19,487 nucleotides of DNA from DATGLE01 sp035294325. GTDB taxonomy: Bacteria > Chloroflexota > Ktedonobacteria > Ktedonobacterales > Ktedonobacteraceae. Where the stretch lies: assembly GCA_035294325.1 (NCBI GenBank), contig DATGLE010000220.1:1-19487 (forward strand), given 5' to 3'. Each line of letters opens with the position of its first letter. Position 1 is the stretch's first letter. Under the pieces are notes generated by a model. That model saw nothing but the letters and a program-made list of their open reading frames with translations, ran no database searches and was not told the origin of the DNA. Both the position numbers and the translations under genes were made by a program. This document shows, piece by piece, positions 6,467-13,968 of the stretch.

Positions 6467-8179
6467 ATGGAACATCGCGCTCGTCGGCAACTGGGCGATT
6501 ACCGCTTTATCCGTCCACTCGGGCATGGAAGCTTTTCTGAGGTGTATCTGGGTGAGCATATTGCCCTCAAGCAGCGGGTCGCCATCAAGGTCCTGCGTGC
6601 CCCGCTTTCGCGGGAGGACCAGGAGCGTTTTCTAAACGAGATGCAGACCATTGCACACCTGAACCACCCCGCTATTTTGCCGGTACGCGAATACGGGGTG
6701 GCGGAGGGTATTCCGTTTCTGGTGATGTCTTACCTCTCTGGCGGTTCGCTGCGCCAGCGGCACCGCCGGGGCGCCTGCCTTCCTCCCATCGCTCTTCTTC
6801 CTTATATTCAGCAGATTGCCAGCGCGCTCCACTATGCACACAGCGAGGGCATCGTTCACCGCAACATCAAGCCGGAAAATCTGCTGGTGGATCTGAGCGA
6901 TACCGTCCTCCTGAGCGACTTTGGGCTGACCACCGGTCAACAAAGCTCGCGCTCGCAGAGCCTCCAGGAGATCGCCAATGCGGCGCTCTATATGGCCCCC
7001 GAACTCTTGCAAGGCAGGCCGGTGCCCGCCAGCGATCAGTACGCCCTGGGCATTGTCGTCTATGAATGGCTCTGCGGAAGAGTTCCCTTTGAGGGGTCCT
7101 TTAGCGAGGTTGCCAGCAAGCAGTTTTTCGCGCCTCCTCCCGCGATGAAGCCGCTCTCGGTCTCCTCGGAGGTGGAAGCGGTGGTCATGAGGGCGCTGGC
7201 AAAGGCGCCTGAGCAGCGCTTCGACAGCGTTCAGGCATTCGCGGCCGCTTTTGAACAGGCGGTCCTGCTGGATCAGGCCACAGTCAGGGTGCGTCCGGGC
7301 TCGTCTCCTTCGCTGGCAAGTCTGGACACTATGCGGGACAGCCGGGCAACACGGGCCGCACCTTTCCACAGGCCGCGCGGATTTCTCGTTACACATGCCC
7401 CCCGGACTCACTCTACATCACAGCGCTCAGAGCGCCGCCAGCGTGGTCTTTCGCGGTTCGGGATGCTTCTCTCCATCGCCTCGGCTCTGCTGGTAATTCT
7501 GGGCGCAGGAAGCTTTGCCCTTTTCAGAGCGCTCCCTCCTCGCCCTCAGGAGGTCGCTGCGACGGCCACGGTCAAGGCACAACGCGACCTCTACACACGA
7601 GCAACGTCCGGGCGGCCCCTGCTCAGTGATCCGCTCAGTCGCAACGGCAATCCTCTCACCTGGCTGGTTTCTGCAACCAGTACTGGCGCCTGTACCTTCA
7701 CAGGAGGAAGCTATCACGCCTCCACCCGGGTCTCCGATGTACCGAAAACCTGCCTTGCCGGCGCCACTTTCAGCAATTTTACCTACCAGGCGCAAGTGAC
7801 CATTCTCAAGGGTGATGCTGGCGGTCTTCTTTTTCGGGTGTCGCGCGCCGGCAATCGCGTACAGGCATATCTCTTTAGCGTCGATCAGAGTGGCTCTTAT
7901 GCCCTGACCGGGCTGGTGTCGACGGGCAATCAGGCCCTTCCTCTCGCGCTCAAAACCTTCGTCCATCGTCCCAGCAAGGCGATCAGAACGGGGCTGCACC
8001 AGCCTAATCTCCTCACCGTGACCGCGCAGGGCAACAGGATTTCCCTGTATATCAATGGGCAGTATATGGCACAGGTGCGCGATGCCAGTTCTCCCTCTGG
8101 CTATATCGGGGTGATTGCCTGGGCCACATCTACCCCAACCGAGGTGGCTTTCAGCAAGGCACAGGTATGGCCTGCATAG
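6467..8179 (+). CDS. Membrane Ser/Thr kinase-like protein 1, predicted pseudokinase (HRN)
   Basis: A 570-residue protein with a cytoplasmic kinase domain (about 12-265), a Pro/Arg-rich juxtamembrane linker, one membrane helix (about 333-354) and an extracellular beta-sandwich-like domain (about 380-570). The ATP site looks intact: G19-H-G21 loop, K41 (VAIK), E58 in helix C, K135 and N138 of the catalytic loop, and D151-F-G. The catalytic Asp of HRD is Asn (H131-R132-N133, codon AAC at 6863). The activation segment reads IANAALYMAPE, lacking the usual GT before Y-APE. So ATP binding is plausible but phosphotransfer should be absent or very weak. The ectodomain shows GACTFTGGSYHAST, a second Cys at 429, and the LYINGQYMAQVRDASSPSGYIGV block. 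AGGAG lies 7 bases before the ATG. Confidence 0.88.
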   Translation: MEHRARRQLGDYRFIRPLGHGSFSEVYLGEHIALKQRVAIKVLRAPLSREDQERFLNEMQTIAHLNHPAILPVREYGVAEGIPFLVMSYLSGGSLRQRHRRGACLPPIALLPYIQQIASALHYAHSEGIVHRNIKPENLLVDLSDTVLLSDFGLTTGQQSSRSQSLQEIANAALYMAPELLQGRPVPASDQYALGIVVYEWLCGRVPFEGSFSEVASKQFFAPPPAMKPLSVSSEVEAVVMRALAKAPEQRFDSVQAFAAAFEQAVLLDQATVRVRPGSSPSLASLDTMRDSRATRAAPFHRPRGFLVTHAPRTHSTSQRSERRQRGLSRFGMLLSIASALLVILGAGSFALFRALPPRPQEVAATATVKAQRDLYTRATSGRPLLSDPLSRNGNPLTWLVSATSTGACTFTGGSYHASTRVSDVPKTCLAGATFSNFTYQAQVTILKGDAGGLLFRVSRAGNRVQAYLFSVDQSGSYALTGLVSTGNQALPLALKTFVHRPSKAIRTGLHQPNLLTVTAQGNRISLYINGQYMAQVRDASSPSGYIGVIAWATSTPTEVAFSKAQVWPA

Positions 8180-8211
8180 TTCTCAACAGGGCACAGAAAG
8201 GAGAGACACGG

Positions 8212-9765
8212 ATGAACCGTGTTGGTCAACAGCTTGGCAACTATCTCGTGCTCAGCCAGGTTGGCCGGGGTGGCTTCGCCGAGGTCTATCTGGGCGAACA
8301 CAGGTATCTCAAAACAAAGGCGGCCATCAAGGTGCTCCATACCCATCTCGCACAGGAGGAGCAGGCCGGTTTTTTTGCCGAGGCCCAGACGATTGCTCAC
8401 TTACAGCACCCTCATATCGTGCGCGTCCTGGAGTTTGGGGTTCAGGACGGCCTCCCCTATCTGGTGATGGAATACGCTCCGCACGGCACCCTGCGCCAGC
8501 GCTACCCCAAAGGTGTTGCCCTCCCGCTCACGACAATCTTGCCCATCGTCCAACAGGTCGCGGCGGCCTTACAATACGCTCATGATCAGAACCTGATTCA
8601 TCGTGATGTGAAACCGGAAAATATGCTGGTCGGTGAGAACAATGAGGTGCTGCTCAGCGACTTCGGAGTTGCCCTGATCGTCCAGGGCATGCACTCGCAG
8701 GAGCATCAGGAAATCGTGGGGACCGTCGGGTATATGGCCCCGGAGCAATTGCTGGGGAAGCCGCAGTTTGCCAGCGACCAGTATGCGCTGGGAGTAATTG
8801 TCTACGAGTGGTTGACCGGCGAACGCCCCTTTCAAGGCTCCTTCGCGGAGGTTTCCAGTCAGCATATCTTCACGCCGCCGCCGCCTCTGCACGAAAAAGT
8901 GCCCGATACCCCCTCTGCCGTTGAAGAGGTGGTCTTGAAGGCCCTCGCCAAAGATCCTGCGCAACGCTTCCCTACTATCCAGGCTTTCGCGGATGCGCTT
9001 GAGACGGCGGCGCCCGTTCCTGTCACCGGTGATGCCTTGCACGCTTCCGCGTCCCCGCGCCGCAGCGCCTCTGTTCGGCTGCGCGTGCTCCTCGTCACCT
9101 TGCTGCTGCTCCTCGCGACTGGAAGCCTCGGCTCCTTCTTGCTCGCGCCCCGCTTCTTCCCTCCCGCGGCGCCTCCAGGCCCGGAGCAATTGCTCTACCT
9201 GCAAGCGACAGGTGGAATGCCGGCCATCGCCGATCCTCTGCAAGCACAAAGCTCTCTCCTCTGGACCAATACCTGCACTTTTACGGGGGGAGCCTTGCAT
9301 GTCAGCACCAGTGCTGGCGTGGGGATATGCAACCCCCTCACCGTGTCCGTCGATGACTTTGCCTACCAGGTAGAGGTCACGATCATCAAAGGCAATATGG
9401 CCGCGCTCGAATTTCGCAGCACGCCGAGCCTGACGAAGAGTCCGGGCTACTTCTTCTTCATCCTCTCCAGCGGTCAGTGTGGTCTCATCCTGAAGAGCAG
9501 GAATACGCTGGCTGGCACCGAATCAGACCGCTCTTTGTTCAATCGAGCGCACTGTGCGGCCATCAGAACAGGGGCGAAGCAGGCTAATCTGTTAACCGTT
9601 ATAGCTCGCGGAAGCGATATGTACCTGTACATTAATAAACAGTACGTGGCCCATGTTGTCGATCACAGCGCTGCATCAGGTTTCATCGGCGTATTTGGAG
9701 GTATCGCCGGCGCACAGGGAGCAGTGGATGTCGCCTTCCGCGACTTGCAAGTATGGAATTTATGA
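8212..9765 (+). CDS. Membrane Ser/Thr protein kinase 2, canonical active kinase
   Basis: A 517-residue protein with the same layout as its neighbours: kinase domain about 10-264, membrane helix about 290-311, ectodomain about 325-517. This is the only complete PASTA-type (PknB-like) catalytic core of the three: G18-RGGFAEV loop, K40, E57, H130-R131-D132-V-K134-PEN, D150-F-G, and the activation segment VGTVGYMAPE (169-178). It should phosphorylate Ser/Thr on itself and on partners. The ectodomain shares the motif NTCTFTGGALHVST (C355), C373, VEVTIIKGNMAALEFR and LYINKQYVAHVVDHSAASGFIGV; it also has extra cysteines near 423 and 448. The ATG at 8212 has GGAG about 8 bases upstream and is chosen over an in-frame ATG at 8167, which overlaps the preceding gene. 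The gap to kinase 1 is 32 bases. Confidence 0.9.
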   Translation: MNRVGQQLGNYLVLSQVGRGGFAEVYLGEHRYLKTKAAIKVLHTHLAQEEQAGFFAEAQTIAHLQHPHIVRVLEFGVQDGLPYLVMEYAPHGTLRQRYPKGVALPLTTILPIVQQVAAALQYAHDQNLIHRDVKPENMLVGENNEVLLSDFGVALIVQGMHSQEHQEIVGTVGYMAPEQLLGKPQFASDQYALGVIVYEWLTGERPFQGSFAEVSSQHIFTPPPPLHEKVPDTPSAVEEVVLKALAKDPAQRFPTIQAFADALETAAPVPVTGDALHASASPRRSASVRLRVLLVTLLLLLATGSLGSFLLAPRFFPPAAPPGPEQLLYLQATGGMPAIADPLQAQSSLLWTNTCTFTGGALHVSTSAGVGICNPLTVSVDDFAYQVEVTIIKGNMAALEFRSTPSLTKSPGYFFFILSSGQCGLILKSRNTLAGTESDRSLFNRAHCAAIRTGAKQANLLTVIARGSDMYLYINKQYVAHVVDHSAASGFIGVFGGIAGAQGAVDVAFRDLQVWNL

Positions 9766-9778
9766 GAAAGGGAATGTG

Positions 9779-11425
9779 ATGATGGCAGGCAGTGCCGAAA
9801 AGCAGGTAGGCCAGCAATGTGGCAACTATCGCCTCCTGCACCTGGTGGCCCGGGACTCCTTCGCGGAGGTCTATGCAGGTGAACATGTCTATCTCAAGAC
9901 AAGGGCTATGATCAAAGTGATCCGGGCAGGACTGACGAGCGAAGAACTGGAGGGCTTTCTCGCCGAGGTGCGCGTACTGGCCCGCCTGAAGCACCCCGAT
10001 ATCGTTCGTGTGCTCGAATTTGGTGTCCAGGCAGACCAGCCCTTCCTGGTGATGGAGTATGCCTCCAACGGCTCCTTGCGTCAACGTCATCCCGAAGGCT
10101 CGACGCTGCCACCGGCCACGATCCTGGACTACGTTCGACACATTGCCTCCGCGCTGCAATATGCTCATGACGAGCACCTGGTCCACCAGAACCTGCGGCC
10201 AGAGACAATCTTGCTGGGACCTCACAATCAGCCCCTGCTGGGCGATTTCACCTTGAGTGTCCTTGAGGGAAGTGCCCTGGACGAGCGCGGCCCGTCTTCA
10301 ACTGGTGAGGCTCTGACCGCTTTCCTGGACTATAAAGCGCCTGAGCAGAGCCAGGGCAAACCCTGCCCGGCCAGCGACCAGTATGCTCTGGCAGTGATCG
10401 TCTATGAATGGCTCTGCGGCCAGCGTCCCCCGCATGAGCTTTCCGGTGAGGCAACAGAACAGCATCTCTTCGCCCCCGCACAACCTTCGTGCAAAGAGGC
10501 TCCGTCGCTTCCGCCCGCCGCCAGACAGGTGCTTCTCAAGGCTCTCTCCACAGATCCCGCGCTCCGCTTCGCAACCATAAACGACTTCGCGCATGCCCTG
10601 GAGGATGCGCTGCGACCCGCCATCGCGCCAGACCAGCAGGCACCCGGAACACCGGGACCATCGCCGCTACGCAAACGCTCAGTCCTTACGACTATAACCC
10701 TGATCGCGCTGGTAGGAGTGGTGATAACCAGCAGTCTCCTTTTCTCTTCGAGGGCGCTTTTCTCCTCCAAATCATCTTTCCAGATGGCTTCTGCCACAGC
10801 CACGGCTCAGGCCAGCTTAGCCACGGTCAACGCAAGATTCACCGGCCAGACCCCACAGGAGATCTACCAGCATGTCACCGGCGTTCATCCGATCATCACT
10901 GATCCGCTTTCCCGGCCGGGTGAGAGCACCTGGCAGAATGAACATCTTACCGCCGGCGCCTGTACGTTCGCAACGGGAGCCTATCATATCAACTCTGCCG
11001 CGAAGCAGCCCATGCTGTGCCTCTCAAGGGGAAACAACCTGAGCAATTTCGCCTTTCAAGCGCGGGTAACGATTGTGAAAGGGAGCTTCGCCGGCCTTTG
11101 CTTCCGCGTCAATAGCAGTGGTACACGGTTTTATCGTTTCGCACTTGACGCCAATCAAGACTATTATGCGTTCGAGGTGGCAAATACCGGACTCTACTCA
11201 TTACTATTCACTGAGGATAGGAAGGTAGACTTGAACCAGTCGTACCTGGTGACGGTAATCGCCGTAGGGAGCCATTTCTACTTCTATCTCGATGGGCACT
11301 ACATCACTGATGTAATCGACCCGAGCAATACGCTCGGTTCAGGGGCAATCGGCCTGACGGCAGGCAGTAGCATAGGTCCTTCTACAGAAGCGGTGTTCAG
11401 CAATGTTGAAGTATGGAAGCTGTAA
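9779..11425 (+). CDS. Membrane kinase-like protein 3, strongly degenerate pseudokinase
   Basis: A 548-residue third paralog starting 13 bases after kinase 2, so probably co-translated. The pseudokinase domain covers about 16-275, the membrane helix about 303-323 and the ectodomain about 355-548. Nearly every catalytic motif is lost: the glycine loop is V-A-R-D-S-F (23-28), HRD is H136-Q-N138, the catalytic-loop Lys is R140, the Asn is T143 (LRPET), DFG is D156-F-T158, and the activation loop is TAFLDYKAPEQ. K46, E63 and the C-lobe core (SDQYALAVIVYEWLCG) remain, so the fold seems kept while catalysis is not. The ectodomain keeps GACTFATGAYHIN (C395), C414, ARVTIVKGSFAGLCFRV and FYLDGHYITDVIDPSNTLGSGAIGL. 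The frame is undamaged, so this is a functional divergence, not a pseudogene. The GGGA ribosome site fits ATG 9779 or 9782. Confidence 0.88.
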   Translation: MMAGSAEKQVGQQCGNYRLLHLVARDSFAEVYAGEHVYLKTRAMIKVIRAGLTSEELEGFLAEVRVLARLKHPDIVRVLEFGVQADQPFLVMEYASNGSLRQRHPEGSTLPPATILDYVRHIASALQYAHDEHLVHQNLRPETILLGPHNQPLLGDFTLSVLEGSALDERGPSSTGEALTAFLDYKAPEQSQGKPCPASDQYALAVIVYEWLCGQRPPHELSGEATEQHLFAPAQPSCKEAPSLPPAARQVLLKALSTDPALRFATINDFAHALEDALRPAIAPDQQAPGTPGPSPLRKRSVLTTITLIALVGVVITSSLLFSSRALFSSKSSFQMASATATAQASLATVNARFTGQTPQEIYQHVTGVHPIITDPLSRPGESTWQNEHLTAGACTFATGAYHINSAAKQPMLCLSRGNNLSNFAFQARVTIVKGSFAGLCFRVNSSGTRFYRFALDANQDYYAFEVANTGLYSLLFTEDRKVDLNQSYLVTVIAVGSHFYFYLDGHYITDVIDPSNTLGSGAIGLTAGSSIGPSTEAVFSNVEVWKL

Positions 11426-11535
11426 GTGCAGGCGGCAAGAGGAACAATAGAGGTGCAGACGATGTTAGAAGCGTGGAGGAGGGGGATATGAGGGGGCGGT
11501 GGTGGCGGGACGACGAAGTGAGCCGCTTTACGCCT
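11422..11535. repeat. Imperfect direct repeat of the comEC-frame 3' end (copy of 13975-14146)
   Basis: From about 11427 to 11535 the sequence matches 14037-14146 with roughly eight substitutions and one missing base in about 108. The first 13 bases (GTAAGTGCAGGCG, 11422-11434) also match 13975-13987, so this copy looks like the other locus with the hairpin segment between two TGCAGGCG repeats removed. In the other copy the bases encode, on the minus strand, the Pro-rich C-terminus and stop of the comEC frame. Here the one-base deletion breaks that frame. Similarity ends abruptly at the TetR fragment. Confidence 0.8.
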
Positions 11536-11825
11536 TCAACGTCTATATGAGCGCGCTCTACGGGGTGAATCGTGCCTTCAAGGATGAGGCTATCAAGCTG
11601 CTGCGCGAATATCTTGCCGTGATTACCTTTATGCTCCAGGAGAGTCAGGCGCGTGGCGAGTTGCAGACCGATCAGATCGAGGCGATGGCGTTGATGATGC
11701 TTTCCCTCACCGAGTCCTACGTGCTTACGGCACGTGTTCTCGGACAGTCCGAGCAGGAGATCACCCGGCAAGCCCGCCATGTCGCGCGTTTTATCCTGCA
11801 AGGGGGCGCGGCCATGTCGCGCTGA
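11499..11825 (+). pseudogene. TetR-family regulator, C-terminal ligand-binding fragment only
   Basis: A 108-codon open frame beginning at GTG. From about residue 10 it reads LYAFNVYMSALYGVNRAFKDEAIKL..., followed by ITFMLQESQARGELQTDQIEAMALMMLSLTES, an all-helical stretch that resembles the C-terminal domain of TetR/AcrR regulators. The N-terminal helix-turn-helix is missing: its place is taken by the duplicated comEC-frame end, and the junction is at about 11535. The first ten codons are therefore foreign. Without DNA binding it could not be a normal repressor. I consider it a truncated remnant, though the intact frame leaves open that a short protein is made. The family assignment is by resemblance of pattern, without a strict motif. 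Confidence 0.5.
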
Positions 11826-11905
11826 TCTCTCTTCCTTCTTCGCGTTTTTTTTGAATGTCTGCCCACCTATTTTCTCTGAGAGGGCGCTACCCGGGAGGGA
11901 TGTTG

Positions 11906-12116
11906 ATGGATTTTCCCTGCTCTGATTCCGTTCGTGCGCCGTTTCTTCCATATCCGGCGCACCAGACGCAGTTATGAAAGTCCGCGCTACCTGGCGAAGT
12001 GGCTGCTCATCAGTACCTTGACTGGCCTGGTGGCGGGATTTGGAGCTGTGGCGTTTTATAGCTACCGTGGTGAGTTCCTTCTCTTGAAGAGGTTTGATCA
12101 CGCTCACTGTAGATGA
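11906..12116 (+). pseudogene. ClC-type chloride channel, N-terminal fragment
   Basis: The frame from GTG 11934 reads RRSYESPRYLAKWLLISTLTGLVAGFGAVAFY, which resembles the N-terminal cytoplasmic tail and first membrane helix of ClC channel proteins. After GAVAFY the sequence becomes unrelated and ends at a TAG (12114-12116), so only about 45 residues of a normally 400-800-residue protein remain. A better start with GGGAGGG is ATG 11906, which is in another frame (28 bases from the GTG), implying a one-base indel near the beginning as well. No selectivity-filter motif is present. It is a dead stump. Confidence 0.45.
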
Positions 12117-12177
12117 TGGACTCTTTCTTTTTCAATGCCTGGCTAACTCACACCAAACGTTTAAGGAGAGCAGCTTC

Positions 12178-12627
12178 ATGTCATCCTGATCCGGAGGCGA
12201 TTTGCAGCTCGATGATGTTCGTATTCATCATTACCGCACGGGGACGTGAGAGAAGCCGCCGCTCGTGTTGTTGCACGGCTTCAGCGATAATGGGCTGTGC
12301 TGGAGCGAGGTGGTGCGGGAATGGGAGAGCGACTTTGATATCATTCTGCGTGATGCCCGAGGGCATGGACTCTCCAGCGGCTCGGAGAGCGGGGACTATC
12401 GGCAGCGAGCCATGACGGAGGATGCGGTGGCACTCATCCACGCGTTGAGGCCGGGTCCGGTGCGGCCGGGTGGACATTCGATGGGAGCGGGGGTGGCGGC
12501 AGTAGTAGCCAGCTCGTGGCCGGAGGTGGTGCGGGCGGCCTGCTGGAGGACTGGGCGCCGCCTGTGCCACGCGAGCCGCCGGTACGTTTTTTTTCAGCAT
12601 CTTGCTCGAAAAGGAATTTCTCCTTAG
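12178..12627 (+). pseudogene. Alpha/beta hydrolase, broken by two in-frame TGA codons and a frameshift
   Basis: An ATG at 12178 with AAGGAGAG upstream starts a frame that reads M-S-S-stop-SGGDLQLDDVRIHHYRTGT-stop-EKPPLVLLHGFSDNGLCW. Both stops are TGA (12187 and 12247), and each is one C-to-T change from CGA (Arg). It continues with DFDIILRDARGHGLSSG and GHSMGAGVAA, the nucleophile elbow (GHSMG) of alpha/beta hydrolases. Near 12540 one base seems missing: the next frame reads LLEDWAPPVPREPPV, the family's expected continuation. The gene then ends early at TAG 12625, lacking the C-terminal half with the catalytic His. TGA is a normal stop in intact neighbours, so recoding is unlikely. Confidence 0.65.
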
Positions 12628-12791
12628 CGGCGAATGCTATCCGTGCATTCTCAGCGAGGTGATACAAGGAGTGCCAAAAGTGCAGCAAAACTGACAGCAA
12701 AAGTGGTGAACACCCGCGAAAAATGGCGGATCTCTGCGTACCTTGTGAGCGCGAGTTCGAGCGTGAAAGGTCCCGTTGAGCGGGGATTCTC

Positions 12792-12820
12792 TGTTATCTT
12801 TGCCCCTGTTCTGCTATAAT
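12792..12820 (+). promoter_or_regulatory. Extended -10 promoter of the recombinase-like gene
   Basis: TGCTATAAT (12812-12820) is a perfect extended -10. The -35 position (TGTTAT, 12792-12797, 17 bases upstream) is weak. Transcription would start near 12827, with a ~40-base leader carrying AAGGAG (12857-12862), 6 bases before the ATG. Between 12640 and 12790 I see nothing else. Confidence 0.6.
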
Positions 12821-12868
12821 GAAAAGCGTAGGATCATGTGAGCACTACGTACAGTCAAGGAGCGATCC

Positions 12869-13882
12869 ATGCAGAAAGATCGACAACAGGAGCAACGCCA
12901 CCCTGAGCCGGCTCTTACTGATGATACGACAATCCTCCAGTCCAGCCTCTTCGGCGCTCCGGCGGTGATCGCGGAGCCGCAAGATCCGCTGGAGAAGCCT
13001 TATCCTCCCCTGATACGCACCAACCCGCTTACCGATCAATCAAGCCTGGCGGCATGCGCTCTTCCCTACAGGCAGGAGCTGATGCTGCGGGGCAAATCAA
13101 ACTATACCGTCACCTGCTTCCTCTCTGACCTGAAAATGTTCAGCGAGTATCTGGGACAGGAGACACCGGTGGGACGCATCGCCAAAGAGCAGCTTACGGA
13201 CTGGCTGATGAAGCTGAAATTTGGCACGCCGGGTCAGACGCCGGCGCCTAAGACAATGGCGCGCCGTGTGACCTTTCTCAAGAATTTCTTTTCCTGGCTG
13301 GCGCGCGAAGGTGTGATCAGAGAGGATCCGGCGGCAAGCCTGGTGTTAGAGCGTCCATTGCCGCCGCTGCCGCAGCTCCTTTTCGCCGATGAGGTACAGC
13401 GCTTGCTGGATGCCGCCGCCCAGGATCCGCGCTGCCACTGTCTCGTTTACCTCGTTGTGCATGCGGGCCTCAAGAAAGAGGAGGTGATGCGCCTGCGGAT
13501 GCAACATGTCGATCTCTCCGATCCCGCGGCTCCTCTGGTGGAAGTGCATTTCGCGGCCTCGACGGGCAAGCAGCACCGCGAACGACGCCTGGCGCTGCCG
13601 GCGGAATTCACCGCGATTTTCAAGCGCTATGTGAACGCCTATCATCCAGCCGACGAGCTATTTGCCTGCACAGACCGCAATTTGAACTATATTCTCGCGC
13701 GAGCCGTCAAGGCCGCTGGCATAAAGAAGCGGGTGACATTGCAGTTGTTGCGCGATACCTTTGCGGTGCAGCAGCTCCAATCGGGTGTATCGCCCGATGC
13801 GCTGCGGGAGAAACTGGGCCTGTCAGATGAAGCCTGGCTGGAGGCGCGGGAGAAATATCGCCGTCTCGCGTTTCCTAAATGA
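12869..13882 (+). CDS. Tyrosine recombinase/integrase-like protein with degenerate active site
   Basis: 337 residues. An N-terminal extension (1-60, with a SSLFGAP motif) precedes a SAM-like core-binding domain (about 62-160: YRQELMLRGKSNYTVTCFLSDLKMFSEYL ... RRVTFLKNFFSWLAREGVI). A phage-integrase catalytic fold follows (about 165-335). Compared with the R-K-H-R-H-Y set, the first Arg is Lys (AGL-K202), the beta-hairpin Lys K234 is present, the HxxR motif is Q292-L-L-R295 with Arg kept but His lost, the LGH His is L318, and the nucleophile is probably Y330 with unusual spacing. It therefore may bind DNA without recombining it, or belong to a divergent family. No attachment sites or other phage genes are nearby. 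The strong ribosome site supports the start. It is convergent with comEC. Confidence 0.75.
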   Translation: MQKDRQQEQRHPEPALTDDTTILQSSLFGAPAVIAEPQDPLEKPYPPLIRTNPLTDQSSLAACALPYRQELMLRGKSNYTVTCFLSDLKMFSEYLGQETPVGRIAKEQLTDWLMKLKFGTPGQTPAPKTMARRVTFLKNFFSWLAREGVIREDPAASLVLERPLPPLPQLLFADEVQRLLDAAAQDPRCHCLVYLVVHAGLKKEEVMRLRMQHVDLSDPAAPLVEVHFAASTGKQHRERRLALPAEFTAIFKRYVNAYHPADELFACTDRNLNYILARAVKAAGIKKRVTLQLLRDTFAVQQLQSGVSPDALREKLGLSDEAWLEAREKYRRLAFPK

Positions 13883-13968
13883 AACGCTGGCTCTGCGCTC
13901 TATAGAGGATATAATTCCTCAAGCCTTCTTTTCTCCAGGCTGCTCAACTCCTCCGGCGCTTCGTATAT

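Noticed and set aside
8569..9300. 243-codon minus-strand frame opposite kinase 2
   Set aside because: Highly charged low-complexity product on the wrong strand of a complete kinase gene.
9653..9778. Upstream start of kinase 3 inside kinase 2
   Set aside because: The extra 42 residues have no kinase similarity and overlap kinase 2; ATG 9779 has a ribosome site and the paralogs begin at the same place.
11397..12107. 236-codon minus-strand frame across the decay zone
   Set aside because: It spans several unrelated gene fragments and ends inside kinase 3; the product has no coherent pattern.
12187..12249. TGA recoding (selenocysteine or Trp) in the hydrolase
   Set aside because: TGA ends intact neighbours (comEA, kinase 2), no SECIS-like element is evident, and a frameshift follows in the same gene.
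12869..13882. Prophage or integrative element around the recombinase-like gene
   Set aside because: No phage, excisionase or conjugation genes and no direct-repeat attachment sites next to it.
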